A stretch of 64,000 nt of DNA from Pseudoalteromonas piscicida (GCF_002208135.1 NZ_CP021647.1:995501-1059500); one strand, 5' to 3'. Numbered from the stretch's first letter, positions 35,887 through 45,792 are shown. Notes: generated by a model not told the origin, from the letters alone. Numbers and translations: made by a program.

Positions 35887-36705
35887 ATGTCAGCGTTAAA
35901 CCTCAAAATTGCGCAACACTTTTTACAAGAAGAGCCAGCTGGCGCAGCGCGCTTACTTTCTTTGCAAACGCCAGATGTGGCTGCCGAGTTGCTAAAAACC
36001 TTATCAAATGAAGTTGCTTTAAATGTGCTTAAAGTCATGCAGCCCCGCAGTGCGGCGGAAATCCTGATAACGCAAACGGATGTGGATATTGTGAGATGGC
36101 TTGGCAAAATGAAGTTGGCAGATATCGCTGCTATCTATAGGCATTTGCAAGACGACGAGCTTGTACGTTTTCTTAACCTTATCTCAGTAAGACGACAAAC
36201 TCTTTGTAAGATGTTGATTAGCTATCCAGATTATACTGTGGGAGCATGGGTTGAAACGGACGTATTAATTCTTGAAGAGACAATGACGGTTGAGGAGTCA
36301 TTGCTGCGTTTAAAGAAACGTGACTATATTGCGTTTGCGCTAGTTTATGTGGTAAATCAGCATCGTCATGTGGTGGGTCAGTTGTCGCTAAATCATCTGC
36401 TTCGAAAAGCGCCGCAGCAGGAAGTTGCAGATTTTATGGATATTCACGTCGTTTCTTTAAGTGGTTATACCGAGTTGCATAGCGCTTTGAAATCGCCCGT
36501 TTGGGCAAGCCAAGATCAGGTTGCGGTTGTCAACCGAAGCGGTGATTTTATTGGGGTGTTGCCACATCACAGAGTAAGAAGTGCTCTCGGCAGAATGGAT
36601 GAAACACAAGATAAGCCAAGCGAATCTTTAGATTTGTTAGATGCGTATACTAGTTCGTTTGCCAGTATGTTAGACACATTGGTGCCAGTTAAAAGAGGGA
36701 AATAA
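35887..36705 (+). CDS. MgtE N-domain/CBS protein without membrane part
   Basis: The 272-residue protein has the helical MgtE_N superhelix (about 5-120, HFLQEEPAGAARLLSLQTPD) followed by two CBS domains (about 135-245), but no transmembrane region. It looks like the cytosolic regulatory half of an MgtE transporter. It could bind Mg2+ or nucleotides and gate the full-length MgtE encoded right after it; this is inference from domain content and the 3-base gap. Confidence 0.8.
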   Translation: MSALNLKIAQHFLQEEPAGAARLLSLQTPDVAAELLKTLSNEVALNVLKVMQPRSAAEILITQTDVDIVRWLGKMKLADIAAIYRHLQDDELVRFLNLISVRRQTLCKMLISYPDYTVGAWVETDVLILEETMTVEESLLRLKKRDYIAFALVYVVNQHRHVVGQLSLNHLLRKAPQQEVADFMDIHVVSLSGYTELHSALKSPVWASQDQVAVVNRSGDFIGVLPHHRVRSALGRMDETQDKPSESLDLLDAYTSSFASMLDTLVPVKRGK

Positions 36706-36708
36706 GCG

Positions 36709-38043
36709 ATGAGCGCAGCAAAAGATACATTAGATTCCGCGGTAGAGCAGCTCAGTGACGAGTTTTTAAGTAAGTTTCCGCTCAAAAGTGCGCAGCTCCT
36801 TGGCACTTTGCCTCCAGACGAAGCCGCTCAATTATTACAACAGCAGGCACAACATATCATTTATCGTTTATGGAAATATTTGCCACCGGGAGCCGCAGAA
36901 CAAATTTTCCAGCAATTCCCTGTGGATTATCAAGCGCAGTTTATTGCCAGCCTAGATAGCCATATTGCGGTTGGACTATTAAACAAACAGTCGCAGGAAG
37001 CGCAGCAGGCACTGCTCGCTAAATTAAAAGAGCAGCATTCAACCATAGCGGATGAACTTAGTGAGTTGCTGGTTTTTCCTGAAAATACCGCTGCGAGAAT
37101 GATGAACAAAAAGGTTCAAGCGTTTTACTCAGATACCACACTACGTGAAGTACTCGTGCAGCTAAAGCGATTGGACGGTAAAGTGCCAGATGTCATCTAT
37201 GTGTTAAACGAGCAGCAGGATTTAGTGGGCGAAACAACCCTTAATGTGTTGGTGGGAAGTACCTCAAGTAAAACCCTAATGCAGGTCGCGACACCGATCC
37301 GAGTTACGCTAAATGTGATGGATCATAAAGATCAGGTCGTGGAAGCGTTTGAGGGGCACAAGGTGCGAGCGATTCCAGTATTAGATGCTCAGCGACAGCT
37401 CGTTGGGCAGATCCGATTTTTTGATGCCTATCAGTCAACCAAAGAGGATTTAGCGAGTGATATGCAGACCATGGTAGGTGCGAGTAAAGATGAAAAAGCC
37501 CTATCGAGTAGTTGGTTTGCAGTAAAGAAACGGCTTCCATGGTTACAAATTAACTTGTTAACAGCATTCGCAGCTGCAGCAGTCGTGGGGGCATTTGAGG
37601 GGTTAATTGCTCAAGTTACCGCTTTAGCTATTTTACTGCCAGTAGCAGCTGGACAGTCGGGTAATGCGGGGGCTCAAGCTTTGGCTGTAACGATGCGAGG
37701 CTTAACGCTACGAGAAATTTCAACGCGACACTGGTATCAGGTGATGTTAAAGGAAATGATGGTTGGGCTGTTAAATGGCATAGCAATCGCAGTGACTTGT
37801 GGTATTGGCGTGTATTTGTGGAGTCAATCACTCGGTCTTGCACTAGTTATTGCACTGGCGATGATATCGTCCCTTGTCATTGCGGGAAGCTCAGGTGCCA
37901 TTGTACCAATTGCATTGAAAAAATTTGGACTCGACCCTGCGCAGTCTTCATCAATTGTACTTACGACAATTACAGATATAGCGGGCTTTATGTCATTTTT
38001 GGGGATTGCGTTGTTGCTGTCAGATATGTTGCCGAAAGGCTGA
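36709..38043 (+). CDS. mgtE: MgtE magnesium transporter
   Basis: The 444-residue protein has an MgtE_N domain (about 5-125), a CBS pair (about 130-250) and a five-helix membrane domain (about 270-440). Membrane landmarks are AILLPVAAGQSGNAGAQALA and TTITDIAGFMSFLGIALL, the latter carrying the conserved aspartate of the pore. It should import Mg2+ (or Co2+), with the cytosolic domain closing the pore when Mg2+ is high. It is the third gene of an operon with an MscS-like protein and a soluble MgtE-N/CBS partner. Confidence 0.93.
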   Translation: MSAAKDTLDSAVEQLSDEFLSKFPLKSAQLLGTLPPDEAAQLLQQQAQHIIYRLWKYLPPGAAEQIFQQFPVDYQAQFIASLDSHIAVGLLNKQSQEAQQALLAKLKEQHSTIADELSELLVFPENTAARMMNKKVQAFYSDTTLREVLVQLKRLDGKVPDVIYVLNEQQDLVGETTLNVLVGSTSSKTLMQVATPIRVTLNVMDHKDQVVEAFEGHKVRAIPVLDAQRQLVGQIRFFDAYQSTKEDLASDMQTMVGASKDEKALSSSWFAVKKRLPWLQINLLTAFAAAAVVGAFEGLIAQVTALAILLPVAAGQSGNAGAQALAVTMRGLTLREISTRHWYQVMLKEMMVGLLNGIAIAVTCGIGVYLWSQSLGLALVIALAMISSLVIAGSSGAIVPIALKKFGLDPAQSSSIVLTTITDIAGFMSFLGIALLLSDMLPKG

Positions 38044-38064
38044 GTGAGGAGTGGGGGAATTCGT

Positions 38065-38088
38065 AGAGCTAGTGCAAGCACTAGCTCT
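38065..38088. terminator. Bidirectional terminator between mgtE and csp genes
   Basis: AGAGCTAGTGC-AA-GCACTAGCTCT is an 11-bp inverted repeat between convergent genes. No long T run follows on either side. Confidence 0.65.
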
Positions 38089-38100
38089 GAGCAACACGTA

Positions 38101-38313
38101 TTAGTTAACTACTACGTTGCTTGCTTGAGGACCTTTTTGGCCTTCTTCAACTGTGAAAGACACTGATTGGCCTTCAGTTAAAGTTTTGAAACCGTCAGAA
38201 ACGATTGCACGGAAGTGTACGAATACATCCTTACCGCCGTTCTCTTGAGTGATGAATCCAAAACCTTTCTCTTCGTTGAACCACTTAACTGTGCCGTTTA
38301 CTGTGTTAGACAT
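38101..38313 (-). CDS. Cold-shock family protein (CspA-like)
   Basis: The 70-residue CSD protein starts [20 protein letters not shown] with RNP1 KGFGFI and RNP2 VFVHF, the single-stranded RNA/DNA binding motifs. I take the ATG at 38313 because AAGG lies 9 bases before it and the family starts here; the upstream extension to 38331 lies in the leader. It should act as an RNA chaperone, though not all family members are cold-inducible. The long leader (about 165 bases) supports cold regulation. Confidence 0.93.
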   Translation of the reverse strand: MSNTVNGTVKWFNEEKGFGFITQENGGKDVFVHFRAIVSDGFKTLTEGQSVSFTVEEGQKGPQASNVVVN

Positions 38314-38787
38314 AATTGAAACCTTTTTCAAAAAATTAATTGTGTGGTGAAAATCACCGATAAAGCGATAGATAAAACTTAGCTAGTAACGCATTGGTAT
38401 ATCTATAAACGACTTTTTAAAAAAAAGAGTATCAAGAAAAAACAGTGCAGCAGTAGTAAGTGCTCTAAGTATCTAAAGCCTGCATATAGTATAGCGTTCT
38501 GACGGCGCTGTCCAATGAAGTTTTTAATTTTTTGTCTAAAAAACAAGCGAAAATGAATTTTGAGCGGATTTATTGGTGTAACTTTGATTGGAATGGACGA
38601 ATTTAAGTTAAGTATGTGTTTGCCTGCCTAATCGAATAGAAGGACTTACTACATCATCTTTTAAAACATTACCAACTTTAATCTTACGTTAATTTTTGTA
38701 CGTTTAAGCTTTTGATTCATTCTTGATTAAGGCAACGATTTTGTGTGCTACTTCAGGAAACAAATAGAGACTAACAAGGAGTGTGTT
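38314..38787. other. csp leader, promoters and spacer to T6SS module
   Basis: The first 165 bases (38314-38480) are the untranslated leader of the csp gene, with several T runs, as in cspA-type leaders. The rest holds the csp promoter and the region upstream of the PAAR-like gene. An extra in-frame 15-codon stretch before 38788 has no ribosome binding site, so I do not count it as coding. Confidence 0.6.
38488..38515 (-). promoter_or_regulatory. csp promoter
   Basis: On the minus strand TTGGAC (38515-38510), a 16-base spacer and TATACT (38493-38488) fit a sigma-70 promoter. Transcription would begin near 38480. Confidence 0.55.
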
Positions 38788-39855
38788 ATGAGCTTTATCG
38801 CGGCAGTAAAAGGAAAAGAGCTAGATTCGATTCAGTACGATCAAGATGCAATGTCTGCAATGCTTCGAGTAGGTGGGAGCGTGTCATGGCGACATAATAA
38901 TCCTGCATTGTTAAAGCTTACTATCGCAGCGAAAAATAATGGTGCCATTGGCTGTGTGAATGGAATTGCAGTATTTCCTGACAAGGCCAGTGGTGAAAAC
39001 GCATTTATAGATGAGATTGCGCGCGCTAAATATGGCGATATGGTATTGGGTGAAATGATAACTGAGTTTGCCAGTGACTATATTGTCCCACCGCCTAAGT
39101 GGAACGACGAAAAAAACGAGCCAATTTTACCTCATCAAGAGCCAGATACTGGCATGGACATGCACAAACCGGTTGACAATGCTCGAGCATTTTTGGATTT
39201 GGTTGAACGCAAAATAGGATGGCAGGCTGGCACTGAGGAACAAATTGAAAAAGACGTAGATAGCGAAGCGCAGCAAGTCGGCATCGTAAGCGGCCAAAAC
39301 GTATTAATTAATGGTCGCACTGCAGTCCATAAAGACAGTGGTGGTATGCTAAATACCATAGATGTGTGCTGGACTAAAATTGGTAAAGTTGTTGTGCCAA
39401 TTCCTTATAGCAATCTCGCCAAATCGGGTGATGCAGCGAGCACGGCAAGCTCGGTAAAAATCAATGGCAATCCCGCAGCCAACATCAAAAGTAACTTTTC
39501 AAAAAGCACAGGTGACCAACCCGGTAGAAAGAAAGGCATTGCCAGCGGCACTATCAAAGGCAAAGCAGAGTTTATTACCAGCTCTTTTGATGTGTATATC
39601 GAAGGAAAACCCGCCGTTCGCCAAGGAGACCTTATGATCTCTAACAGTAAAAACACGCCGCCTTCTCCCTTGAATCAACCAGGCGGTGCGACCCCTAGCT
39701 CACTGTCAGTGGCAAAAAGAGATGCAACGGTTACTGAACAAGGCCCAATCCAGAGTGCATTTGGTCTAAATAACCAAAGCAGCCGTAGTCTTATTTCACA
39801 GGGAAATTTCGTGATAAAGCAAGGCGCAAACAAACAACAAAAAAAACTAGAATAG
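38788..39855 (+). CDS. PAAR-like (DUF4150) protein of a T6SS effector module
   Basis: The 355-residue protein carries a DUF4150/PAAR-like region at about 160-290: VDVCWTKIGKVVVPIPYSN-type lead (seen as DVCWTKIGKVVVPIPYSNLA), VKINGNPAANIKSNFSKSTG and GTIKGKAEFITSSFDVYIEG, then AVRQGDLM. PAAR-like proteins sharpen the tip of the type VI spike and carry effectors. The start is the ATG at 38788, with AAGGAG 9 bases before it. The 15-base gap to the effector gene marks one operon. No T6SS structural genes are in the window. Confidence 0.82.
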   Translation: MSFIAAVKGKELDSIQYDQDAMSAMLRVGGSVSWRHNNPALLKLTIAAKNNGAIGCVNGIAVFPDKASGENAFIDEIARAKYGDMVLGEMITEFASDYIVPPPKWNDEKNEPILPHQEPDTGMDMHKPVDNARAFLDLVERKIGWQAGTEEQIEKDVDSEAQQVGIVSGQNVLINGRTAVHKDSGGMLNTIDVCWTKIGKVVVPIPYSNLAKSGDAASTASSVKINGNPAANIKSNFSKSTGDQPGRKKGIASGTIKGKAEFITSSFDVYIEGKPAVRQGDLMISNSKNTPPSPLNQPGGATPSSLSVAKRDATVTEQGPIQSAFGLNNQSSRSLISQGNFVIKQGANKQQKKLE

Positions 39856-39870
39856 GGAGGGCAATAAAGC

Positions 39871-42800
39871 ATGGGCGCACATATTTTTAATACGGAACTC
39901 AACGACGAGCAAGCACCTTGTACGCTGGAATTGCAACTTCAAGGATTAAATGGCAAAGATTGTACAGTGCCACTTGGTTTTGCTGAAGTTCAACGAGCGT
40001 CATCACCAAAACCGGATGACCAAATTCCTTTTGTGGAGACGGTAGAACTACGTGTATTCTCAGAAGCTTCGCTTGATATTAATAAAGCAAAGGCACCTGA
40101 ATACGTGCCCATGTTTAAAGATCAAAAAGAATTTCAAGAAGATGAGCCGGTTGGTTACTACTACTTTTTTGTTAATGGTTATTTGTGGCGAGAAATAGCT
40201 GCCATTTCAGGTGGCATGCTCAGTGAAGTTGACCTTCGTGAGTATCACGGTCAAAGCTTCAGGCCCAACAACGGCACGCACATGCCAAGACTCACACTAC
40301 CAATTCGCGCAAAAGGCCTATTCTCAGACTCAACTTCAGTTAAAACCATGACTTATCAAGTTGCCTTTTCACGCGTGCAATGGTCGTGGGATTACATCAG
40401 CGTGCTGGGTGATATGAAGCCAGATGACAGCCGCTTTGATAAAAAGCCGATGACGTCAAAGTGTCCAGAGGAAGGAAAAGCCTCGACCTATCGTAGCGAG
40501 CGGATGCAAACCATCGATTTTTCATCAGCCCCCAACTGGGACAGTATTGAAAACTTAAAAGCCAACGAAGACGGCGAACCCTGTATCTATTTACATGACG
40601 TTTTAGGGATAGCGCAAAAATGCTTCCTATTAAGTGAAACAGCCCTCGCGCAGCTTACAACTCAACGCTTGACTTTGGAAGAAAACGGTTATTATAAGTC
40701 CGCTATCATTGCTCAAAGTGTATTTTTAAATGATGAGCTACATGAAAAAGATTTTTCTATGCGGAACGTTGCTCAAAGTCGGTATAAACCTGAAATCAAT
40801 TATAAGCAAAAAGATTCATTTAGTCGTGAGTTACGAAGTGCAGCTGCACATCTCTCTGAAAGTAAAGTTGAAAAGTACCTTGTTGGCAGTAACAGTGCTG
40901 AGATATTAGATCTAGTTGAGACTTTTTATGAAAATAAAGAAAAATTAATCAAAATTTATACTGAAAATCATACACCACCAAGAGGAATATCTGAGCCATC
41001 AAAACTCCAATTTATCTCTCGTGATTTTTCAACTTTGGACAATATTCAAGACCATTATAGTTTTCATATGTTCTGTCAACACTTTAATCTAATGGCACTG
41101 AGAAAAGAAGGATTGCAAGTAAACTTCAAGGCCGTGTTAGATAAGGCGCGAGTAAGCAAGTTAACAAGCAAACTTGATGAACAACATAAAAAAGCGATTA
41201 AACTAGTCTTCAAACATGTGTCTGATGAAAATGAATGGTTCCAAAAACAATTTTGTGGCAACGAGCTTGCTTATGGTGATACATCTGCATCTGCACAATA
41301 CGATGAAACGCTAATAGGGGTTGCGCTTGGGGATTTTGATCCCAAAAAGTTTAATCCAGATGAAGCACTTGCTCCTGTATCAATGTTTAATCTGACAAAG
41401 GGAGCTTCCGATATTTCTCTTAAAGGGGTTGAAGAGTTTACCAATCTTCATTTAGCACTCCATAAGGAATTTATTGACAAGCAGACCCCTAGTGAAAAGC
41501 TGCAACGATTTATGGCCTCGACGATAAAAAGTCGCGTACCTGAATTTGTAGATAAACTTAAGCTGTTCCCAGCTGGTAACGTACCGGATACTCACTTTTC
41601 TCTTACTAAAGAGTTTAGTGATATAACGACATTAGGGAGGCTAACTAACAGAAAGCAACACCAAGCTTTTAAAAAGATTATTGATGCTGTTATAAAAGAT
41701 AAAGTTGGCTCAAAGAATAATAACCAATTTATTACCGTTGCAAAAGCGCTTGGATTAGAAGTATTTGATGAAAAAGGCAAAGTAAACGGAGTTATTTTAA
41801 CCAAGACTAAAGAAAGTATAGAAAGTTTAGCTATAAAAACTATCGAATTTAAAAAGCTTAAAGGGGATGTAAACAGCTCAACAAAGTATGTTTTATCACT
41901 CCCTAAGGAGCTATTTGAGCTCGAATATGAGCACAAAGAGCTATTTGATGAGTTGGGGAGAGGTTATCACAGACAAGGTCTTACCAATAGCGAACTATCA
42001 AATTTTAAGACCGCGGCAAAAGGTGTAATACCTAGAGTGTTGGTAGCCATTACTATTTGGGGGGCAATACTCCAATATAGTGATTACAAAAAAAACTTTG
42101 AAAAAAAAGATGGGTTTTATGAGCTAAATAAAAACTTTGCATTAATAGGTGCAAATATAGTAGCAACAACGTCCTTATTAAACTCTATGATTAATACTAG
42201 TGATAATAGTAAATTTTTAACGAAAAGTAGAGGTCAAGGAGTACTTTTTGGTCATGCAACGTCATATACCATTTTAAGAAGCGCGACAGGTCTTGTGGGA
42301 CTGGCAGCATCTATTGTTTTGATTTACGATGGTTTGGAGTTAATTGAGAAAAAGGATGTTGATGCTGGAATAGCCTCTCTCGTCTCAGCTGGTTTCACTT
42401 TGCTTACTTCTGGACATGCAGTGCTTTTTGGTTCATTAGGCCCTTGGGGTTGGGCCTTTTTTATATGTGCAATTTTAGCTGGAATCTTAGCTGAAGTTTT
42501 AACTGACTCTAAGCTGAAAAGGTGGGTTAAGTTTGGGGAATTTAGTACCGAAGAGAACAAATATATAGCTTTCTCAAACTCTGAAAAGTTTTATGAGTAT
42601 ATTATCTCTATTTTATATGCACCAAGAGTTAAAAGTAAGATAAATTTTGGTTTAAGTTATACGGTTGAGGTTGAAGCACCACTAATGAATGACTTAGAGC
42701 AAGAGCTAGGGTTAAGCGTTAAGTTCAAGTACCGGAATAAAGTTAACCTAGAAGTTTATGAGGGATTTTGGGTATATGGGCTAAAAGATCATAAGCCAGT

Positions 42801-42939
42801 TTATAACAAAGATAGAGTTAAATGTGGTGGGATTTTTAACTTTACCCTAGATGGTGATATTTTGGATGTTGAACTAACACCATTTATAAGAAGGAGTGGG
42901 TTTAAACTTCCTGTTAATTATAAAGAATATGAAAGCTAG
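39871..42939 (+). CDS. VasX-like T6SS effector (predicted pore-forming)
   Basis: The 1022-residue protein begins with a VasX-N/T6SS effector-like region (about 60-200: VGYYYFFVNGYLWREI, HMPRLTLPIRAKG, AFSRVQWSWDYISVL). A long helical middle follows, and then a hydrophobic C-terminal zone with four or so membrane helices (about 722-740, 805-825, 832-850, 855-880), including GSLGPWGWAFFICAILAGIL. This order, a soluble delivery part and a C-terminal membrane part, fits T6SS effectors that depolarise the target membrane. The second half is more AT-rich than the first. No enzymatic motif is seen. Confidence 0.75.
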   Translation: MGAHIFNTELNDEQAPCTLELQLQGLNGKDCTVPLGFAEVQRASSPKPDDQIPFVETVELRVFSEASLDINKAKAPEYVPMFKDQKEFQEDEPVGYYYFFVNGYLWREIAAISGGMLSEVDLREYHGQSFRPNNGTHMPRLTLPIRAKGLFSDSTSVKTMTYQVAFSRVQWSWDYISVLGDMKPDDSRFDKKPMTSKCPEEGKASTYRSERMQTIDFSSAPNWDSIENLKANEDGEPCIYLHDVLGIAQKCFLLSETALAQLTTQRLTLEENGYYKSAIIAQSVFLNDELHEKDFSMRNVAQSRYKPEINYKQKDSFSRELRSAAAHLSESKVEKYLVGSNSAEILDLVETFYENKEKLIKIYTENHTPPRGISEPSKLQFISRDFSTLDNIQDHYSFHMFCQHFNLMALRKEGLQVNFKAVLDKARVSKLTSKLDEQHKKAIKLVFKHVSDENEWFQKQFCGNELAYGDTSASAQYDETLIGVALGDFDPKKFNPDEALAPVSMFNLTKGASDISLKGVEEFTNLHLALHKEFIDKQTPSEKLQRFMASTIKSRVPEFVDKLKLFPAGNVPDTHFSLTKEFSDITTLGRLTNRKQHQAFKKIIDAVIKDKVGSKNNNQFITVAKALGLEVFDEKGKVNGVILTKTKESIESLAIKTIEFKKLKGDVNSSTKYVLSLPKELFELEYEHKELFDELGRGYHRQGLTNSELSNFKTAAKGVIPRVLVAITIWGAILQYSDYKKNFEKKDGFYELNKNFALIGANIVATTSLLNSMINTSDNSKFLTKSRGQGVLFGHATSYTILRSATGLVGLAASIVLIYDGLELIEKKDVDAGIASLVSAGFTLLTSGHAVLFGSLGPWGWAFFICAILAGILAEVLTDSKLKRWVKFGEFSTEENKYIAFSNSEKFYEYIISILYAPRVKSKINFGLSYTVEVEAPLMNDLEQELGLSVKFKYRNKVNLEVYEGFWVYGLKDHKPVYNKDRVKCGGIFNFTLDGDILDVELTPFIRRSGFKLPVNYKEYES

Positions 42940-42947
42940 GAGGAAGA

Positions 42948-43901
42948 TTGAAAGAACTAACTAAGACATGCAACTTTAATCGATTTTTTAACGCTGAAAA
43001 CTTTTATGGTGGTCTATCTAGAGAGCGATTTGGTTTGGCCTTCTATATAATGTTCATGAAAAGGAAAGAAGAAGATAGGAAAAATCGTTTTATTTTTATA
43101 CATGCACCTCAAAGTTGGTCATTTTATATTTTTGCACTCCCCTGCTTTTTATCTGCGTTGATGTGGTTTGCACTTTTTGGGAAACTTATCGCGTATTTAT
43201 TTATGGGAGATGATTTCTATTGGCCAGCGTTAATAATACTTCCAATTTATTCAATATTTTTTGTTAACTTATTAGGGTGTTTAAAGTCTTTTAAACCCAA
43301 AAAAGGTGTGTGTTTAAATCGCGTAGAACAAACGGTAAGCTTTGCGTGTAAAATTGATGGTGAAAAAGATATTCCTTCAGGTGCTAATTTAAGCTTTAAT
43401 TGGGAGGATATTGTTTGCAAACAAAAGCAAAGGGTTGGCTCCGTAGGCTCTATGATGAGTGTTTTAGAGTTAAGGCATCATAACTTAGATTCGTTCCCAA
43501 ATGCAAAGATGACGTTGTCTTTAGGTTTGGATAATACATCAATGCCCATTAATAATTATCTAATGTGGGAATATATCGTGAGGTACATGGATATAAGTAA
43601 ACCACTACCTGACTCACCTGAGTTTGAGCTATTTCGAGAACTTGACCCTTTGACTGCCAAATTAGATGAAAAAAATAAACGCTCGAATAGATTTTGGACA
43701 CAATTCAGCCTCGAACAGCAAAGAGAAATTGAAGAGCAAATATTTCAGGAAGCTTTAGAGTTTGACTGGTCTGAGGGCAAAGTTCAACCAGAAATTACAA
43801 AACCGTGGGAAGTATGGACCCCTGATCCCAAAAGGCCACCCAAGCCTAGAGGTATGTTCACCATGATAGTGTTACAGCTAGTATTTTGCTATCCGGAATA
43901 G
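42948..43901 (+). CDS. Putative two-TM immunity protein
   Basis: The 317-residue protein has two membrane helices (about 60-82 and 88-112) and a cytoplasmic C-terminal domain, with WEYIVRYMDISKPLPD near 205-220. It starts with TTG but has a very strong AGGAGGA 5 bases before, so the start is credible. Its place just after a pore-forming-type effector and its membrane helices suggest that it protects the inner membrane of the producer. It resembles DUF6708-type proteins seen beside T6SS genes, but I am not sure of that name. Confidence 0.65.
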   Translation: MKELTKTCNFNRFFNAENFYGGLSRERFGLAFYIMFMKRKEEDRKNRFIFIHAPQSWSFYIFALPCFLSALMWFALFGKLIAYLFMGDDFYWPALIILPIYSIFFVNLLGCLKSFKPKKGVCLNRVEQTVSFACKIDGEKDIPSGANLSFNWEDIVCKQKQRVGSVGSMMSVLELRHHNLDSFPNAKMTLSLGLDNTSMPINNYLMWEYIVRYMDISKPLPDSPEFELFRELDPLTAKLDEKNKRSNRFWTQFSLEQQREIEEQIFQEALEFDWSEGKVQPEITKPWEVWTPDPKRPPKPRGMFTMIVLQLVFCYPE

Positions 43902-44274
43902 GTGTTGTGGATAGCTTTTAACTTTTGATGCTTTTATGGGACGTTTGCAACGCTAGCGTATATAGCTTCATACAAACCTAGATTGATTCAGTCTGCGCTC
44001 CGTGCATCAACATGGCAACACAAAATAGAAAATGCATTAATCGATTTTTATAGTATGTTGTACTCGCCTACTATAAATATTCAAAGATTTTTAAGTATGT
44101 TTAAAGTTGCAAGTAAGCACGTCCCTAACCAATAAATTAGGGGGCTTTCTGCTCGTTTTTATTGGTCAAAATAAGATGATGATATTCGTATGAGGACTGC
44201 TCGATATAATGGTTTTTTTAAAGAGTGTAATATACTGTACCTTATGGGGCCGAAATAAAAGGGAGTAGCCTTAC
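43902..44274. other. Spacer between immunity gene and IS5 element
   Basis: No gene is seen. A weak CCCTAA/TTAGGG stem (44123-44142) is followed by a CTTTCTGCTCGTTTTT stretch and may end the upstream operon. Confidence 0.5.
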
Positions 44275-45792
44275 TTAGTCGATCCTGAAACCAATTTAAT
44301 TTATTGAATTACTTGAAGATCTAAACGATCTTACTACCCTCAAATTGCAACTTTTTTGAATCACACAACCAAAACATTGCAATTTGAGTGTAAAAATGAA
44401 ACCAAAACCAACCATGCAAACACCACAAAAGCACCTGTTTCAAGTCGAGCTTATTGATATTGTTTCACCGCGTCATGAACTCGTGAAATTGGCAAAACTC
44501 ATTGATTGGCAGCGTCTATAGGTTGAATTTAAACAGCATTATGGCGATAAAGGCGCTGGCGCCAAGCCTATCCGCCTGCTTGCGGGTCTCGAATACCTGA
44601 AACAAATTCACAAACTGTCTGACGAAAACACGGTGGCCATGTGGTGCGAAAACCCGTATTGGCAATATTTTTGTGGCATGCAATTTTTTGCGCATGAACC
44701 ACCTTGCGATCCCAGTTCAATGACACGCTTTCGCAAGCGAATTGGTGAGGATGGCGTTGAGTTAATGCTGTCACTCACGGTAGATGCGGGCATTAAAAGT
44801 AATACCATCAAGCCTTCAAGCTTGCGAGAAGTAGTCGTAGACAGCACCGTTATGGAGAAAAATATCGCCCATCCAACGGACAGTAAACTACTAGAAAAAT
44901 GCCGCAATAAACTGGTTGGCTTCGCTAAGCAAGCCGGCATCGTGCTTAGGCAAAGTTATGAACGAGTTGGCCCTAAGGCCGCTCAAAAGGTGGCAAGTTA
45001 TGCCCATGCCAAACAATTCAAACGCATGAAGAAAACACTGAAAAAACAGAAAAACTATCTCAGGCGAGTGATGAAAGACATCTTGCGGAAAATCACCGAG
45101 CAACCAAGCAAGGAATTCTTCGATACTCTGCAGCAGGCTGAGCGACTGTTAAAGCAAGAAAGAACGAGTAAAAACAAGCTCTATAGCCTACATGAGCCGG
45201 GTGTTGAATGTATCGCCAAGGGGAAAAGCGCAAAGCCATATGAGTTTGGTGTCAAAGTGAGTGTCGCGACAACATTGAAAGAGCAGTTTGTGGTGTGCGC
45301 TCATGCAATGCACGGCAACCCCTATGACGGTGACACGTTATGGGAAACGTTGAGAATAGTAGAAAACGTGACAGATAAAAGGCCATACAGCTGTTTTGTA
45401 GATAGAGGTTATCGCGGGCATTTTGCAGAACGTTATGATGTGTGTATTGCAGGGCAAAAACGTGGAGTGACGCCGAGCATTAAGAAAAAGCTCAGGCGAC
45501 GCAACGCGATAGAGCCAATCATCGGGCACATGAAACAAGATGGCCACTTGGGTCTTAACCGTTTAAAAGGAAAGCTCGGTGACAGGCTTAACGCAGTGCT
45601 TGCAGGCGTAGGCCAAAACTGCCGTAAAATCCTAGCTCAACTGCGGCTTTTTTATGCCTGGATTTTATATCAGCTATTAACAGTGCGAAACGCTGTGCAA
45701 TAACGTCGCTGTCAATAAAGCGAATGCTCAGTCTGGACTGATTTTATTCGGCCAGTCTAAGCATCAAAGCGCCAATATTCAGAATCGACTAA
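44275..45792 (+). mobile_element. IS5-family insertion sequence
   Basis: The element is bounded by 15-bp terminal inverted repeats, TTAGTCGATCCTGAA (44275-44289) and TTCAGAATCGACTAA (45778-45792), with one mismatch. It encodes one DDE transposase with a nonsense codon. Inside its left end is a second inverted repeat, CTCAAATTGCAA (44339-44350) / TTGCAATTTGAG (44377-44388), just before the transposase start. I cannot make out a target duplication. The right end lies inside a truncated gene. Confidence 0.85.
44396..45703 (+). pseudogene. IS5-family transposase with in-frame TAG
   Basis: The full frame would give about 435 residues with a DUF772 N-terminal part (PIRLLAGLEYLKQIHKLSDE, NPYWQYFCGMQFF) and a DDE domain. 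Visible acids are D in REVVVDSTVMEKN, D in CFVDRGYRGH and E in RRRNAIEPIIGHMKQDGH. A TAG at 44519-44521 (codon 42, where a GAG is expected from 'LEVEF') stops it. Restart at a later ATG would lose the N-terminus. It is likely inactive unless read through. Confidence 0.85.

Noticed and set aside
37797..38066. Frames on both strands over the end of mgtE
   Set aside because: They overlap the conserved MgtE membrane helices in other frames and show no own start signals.
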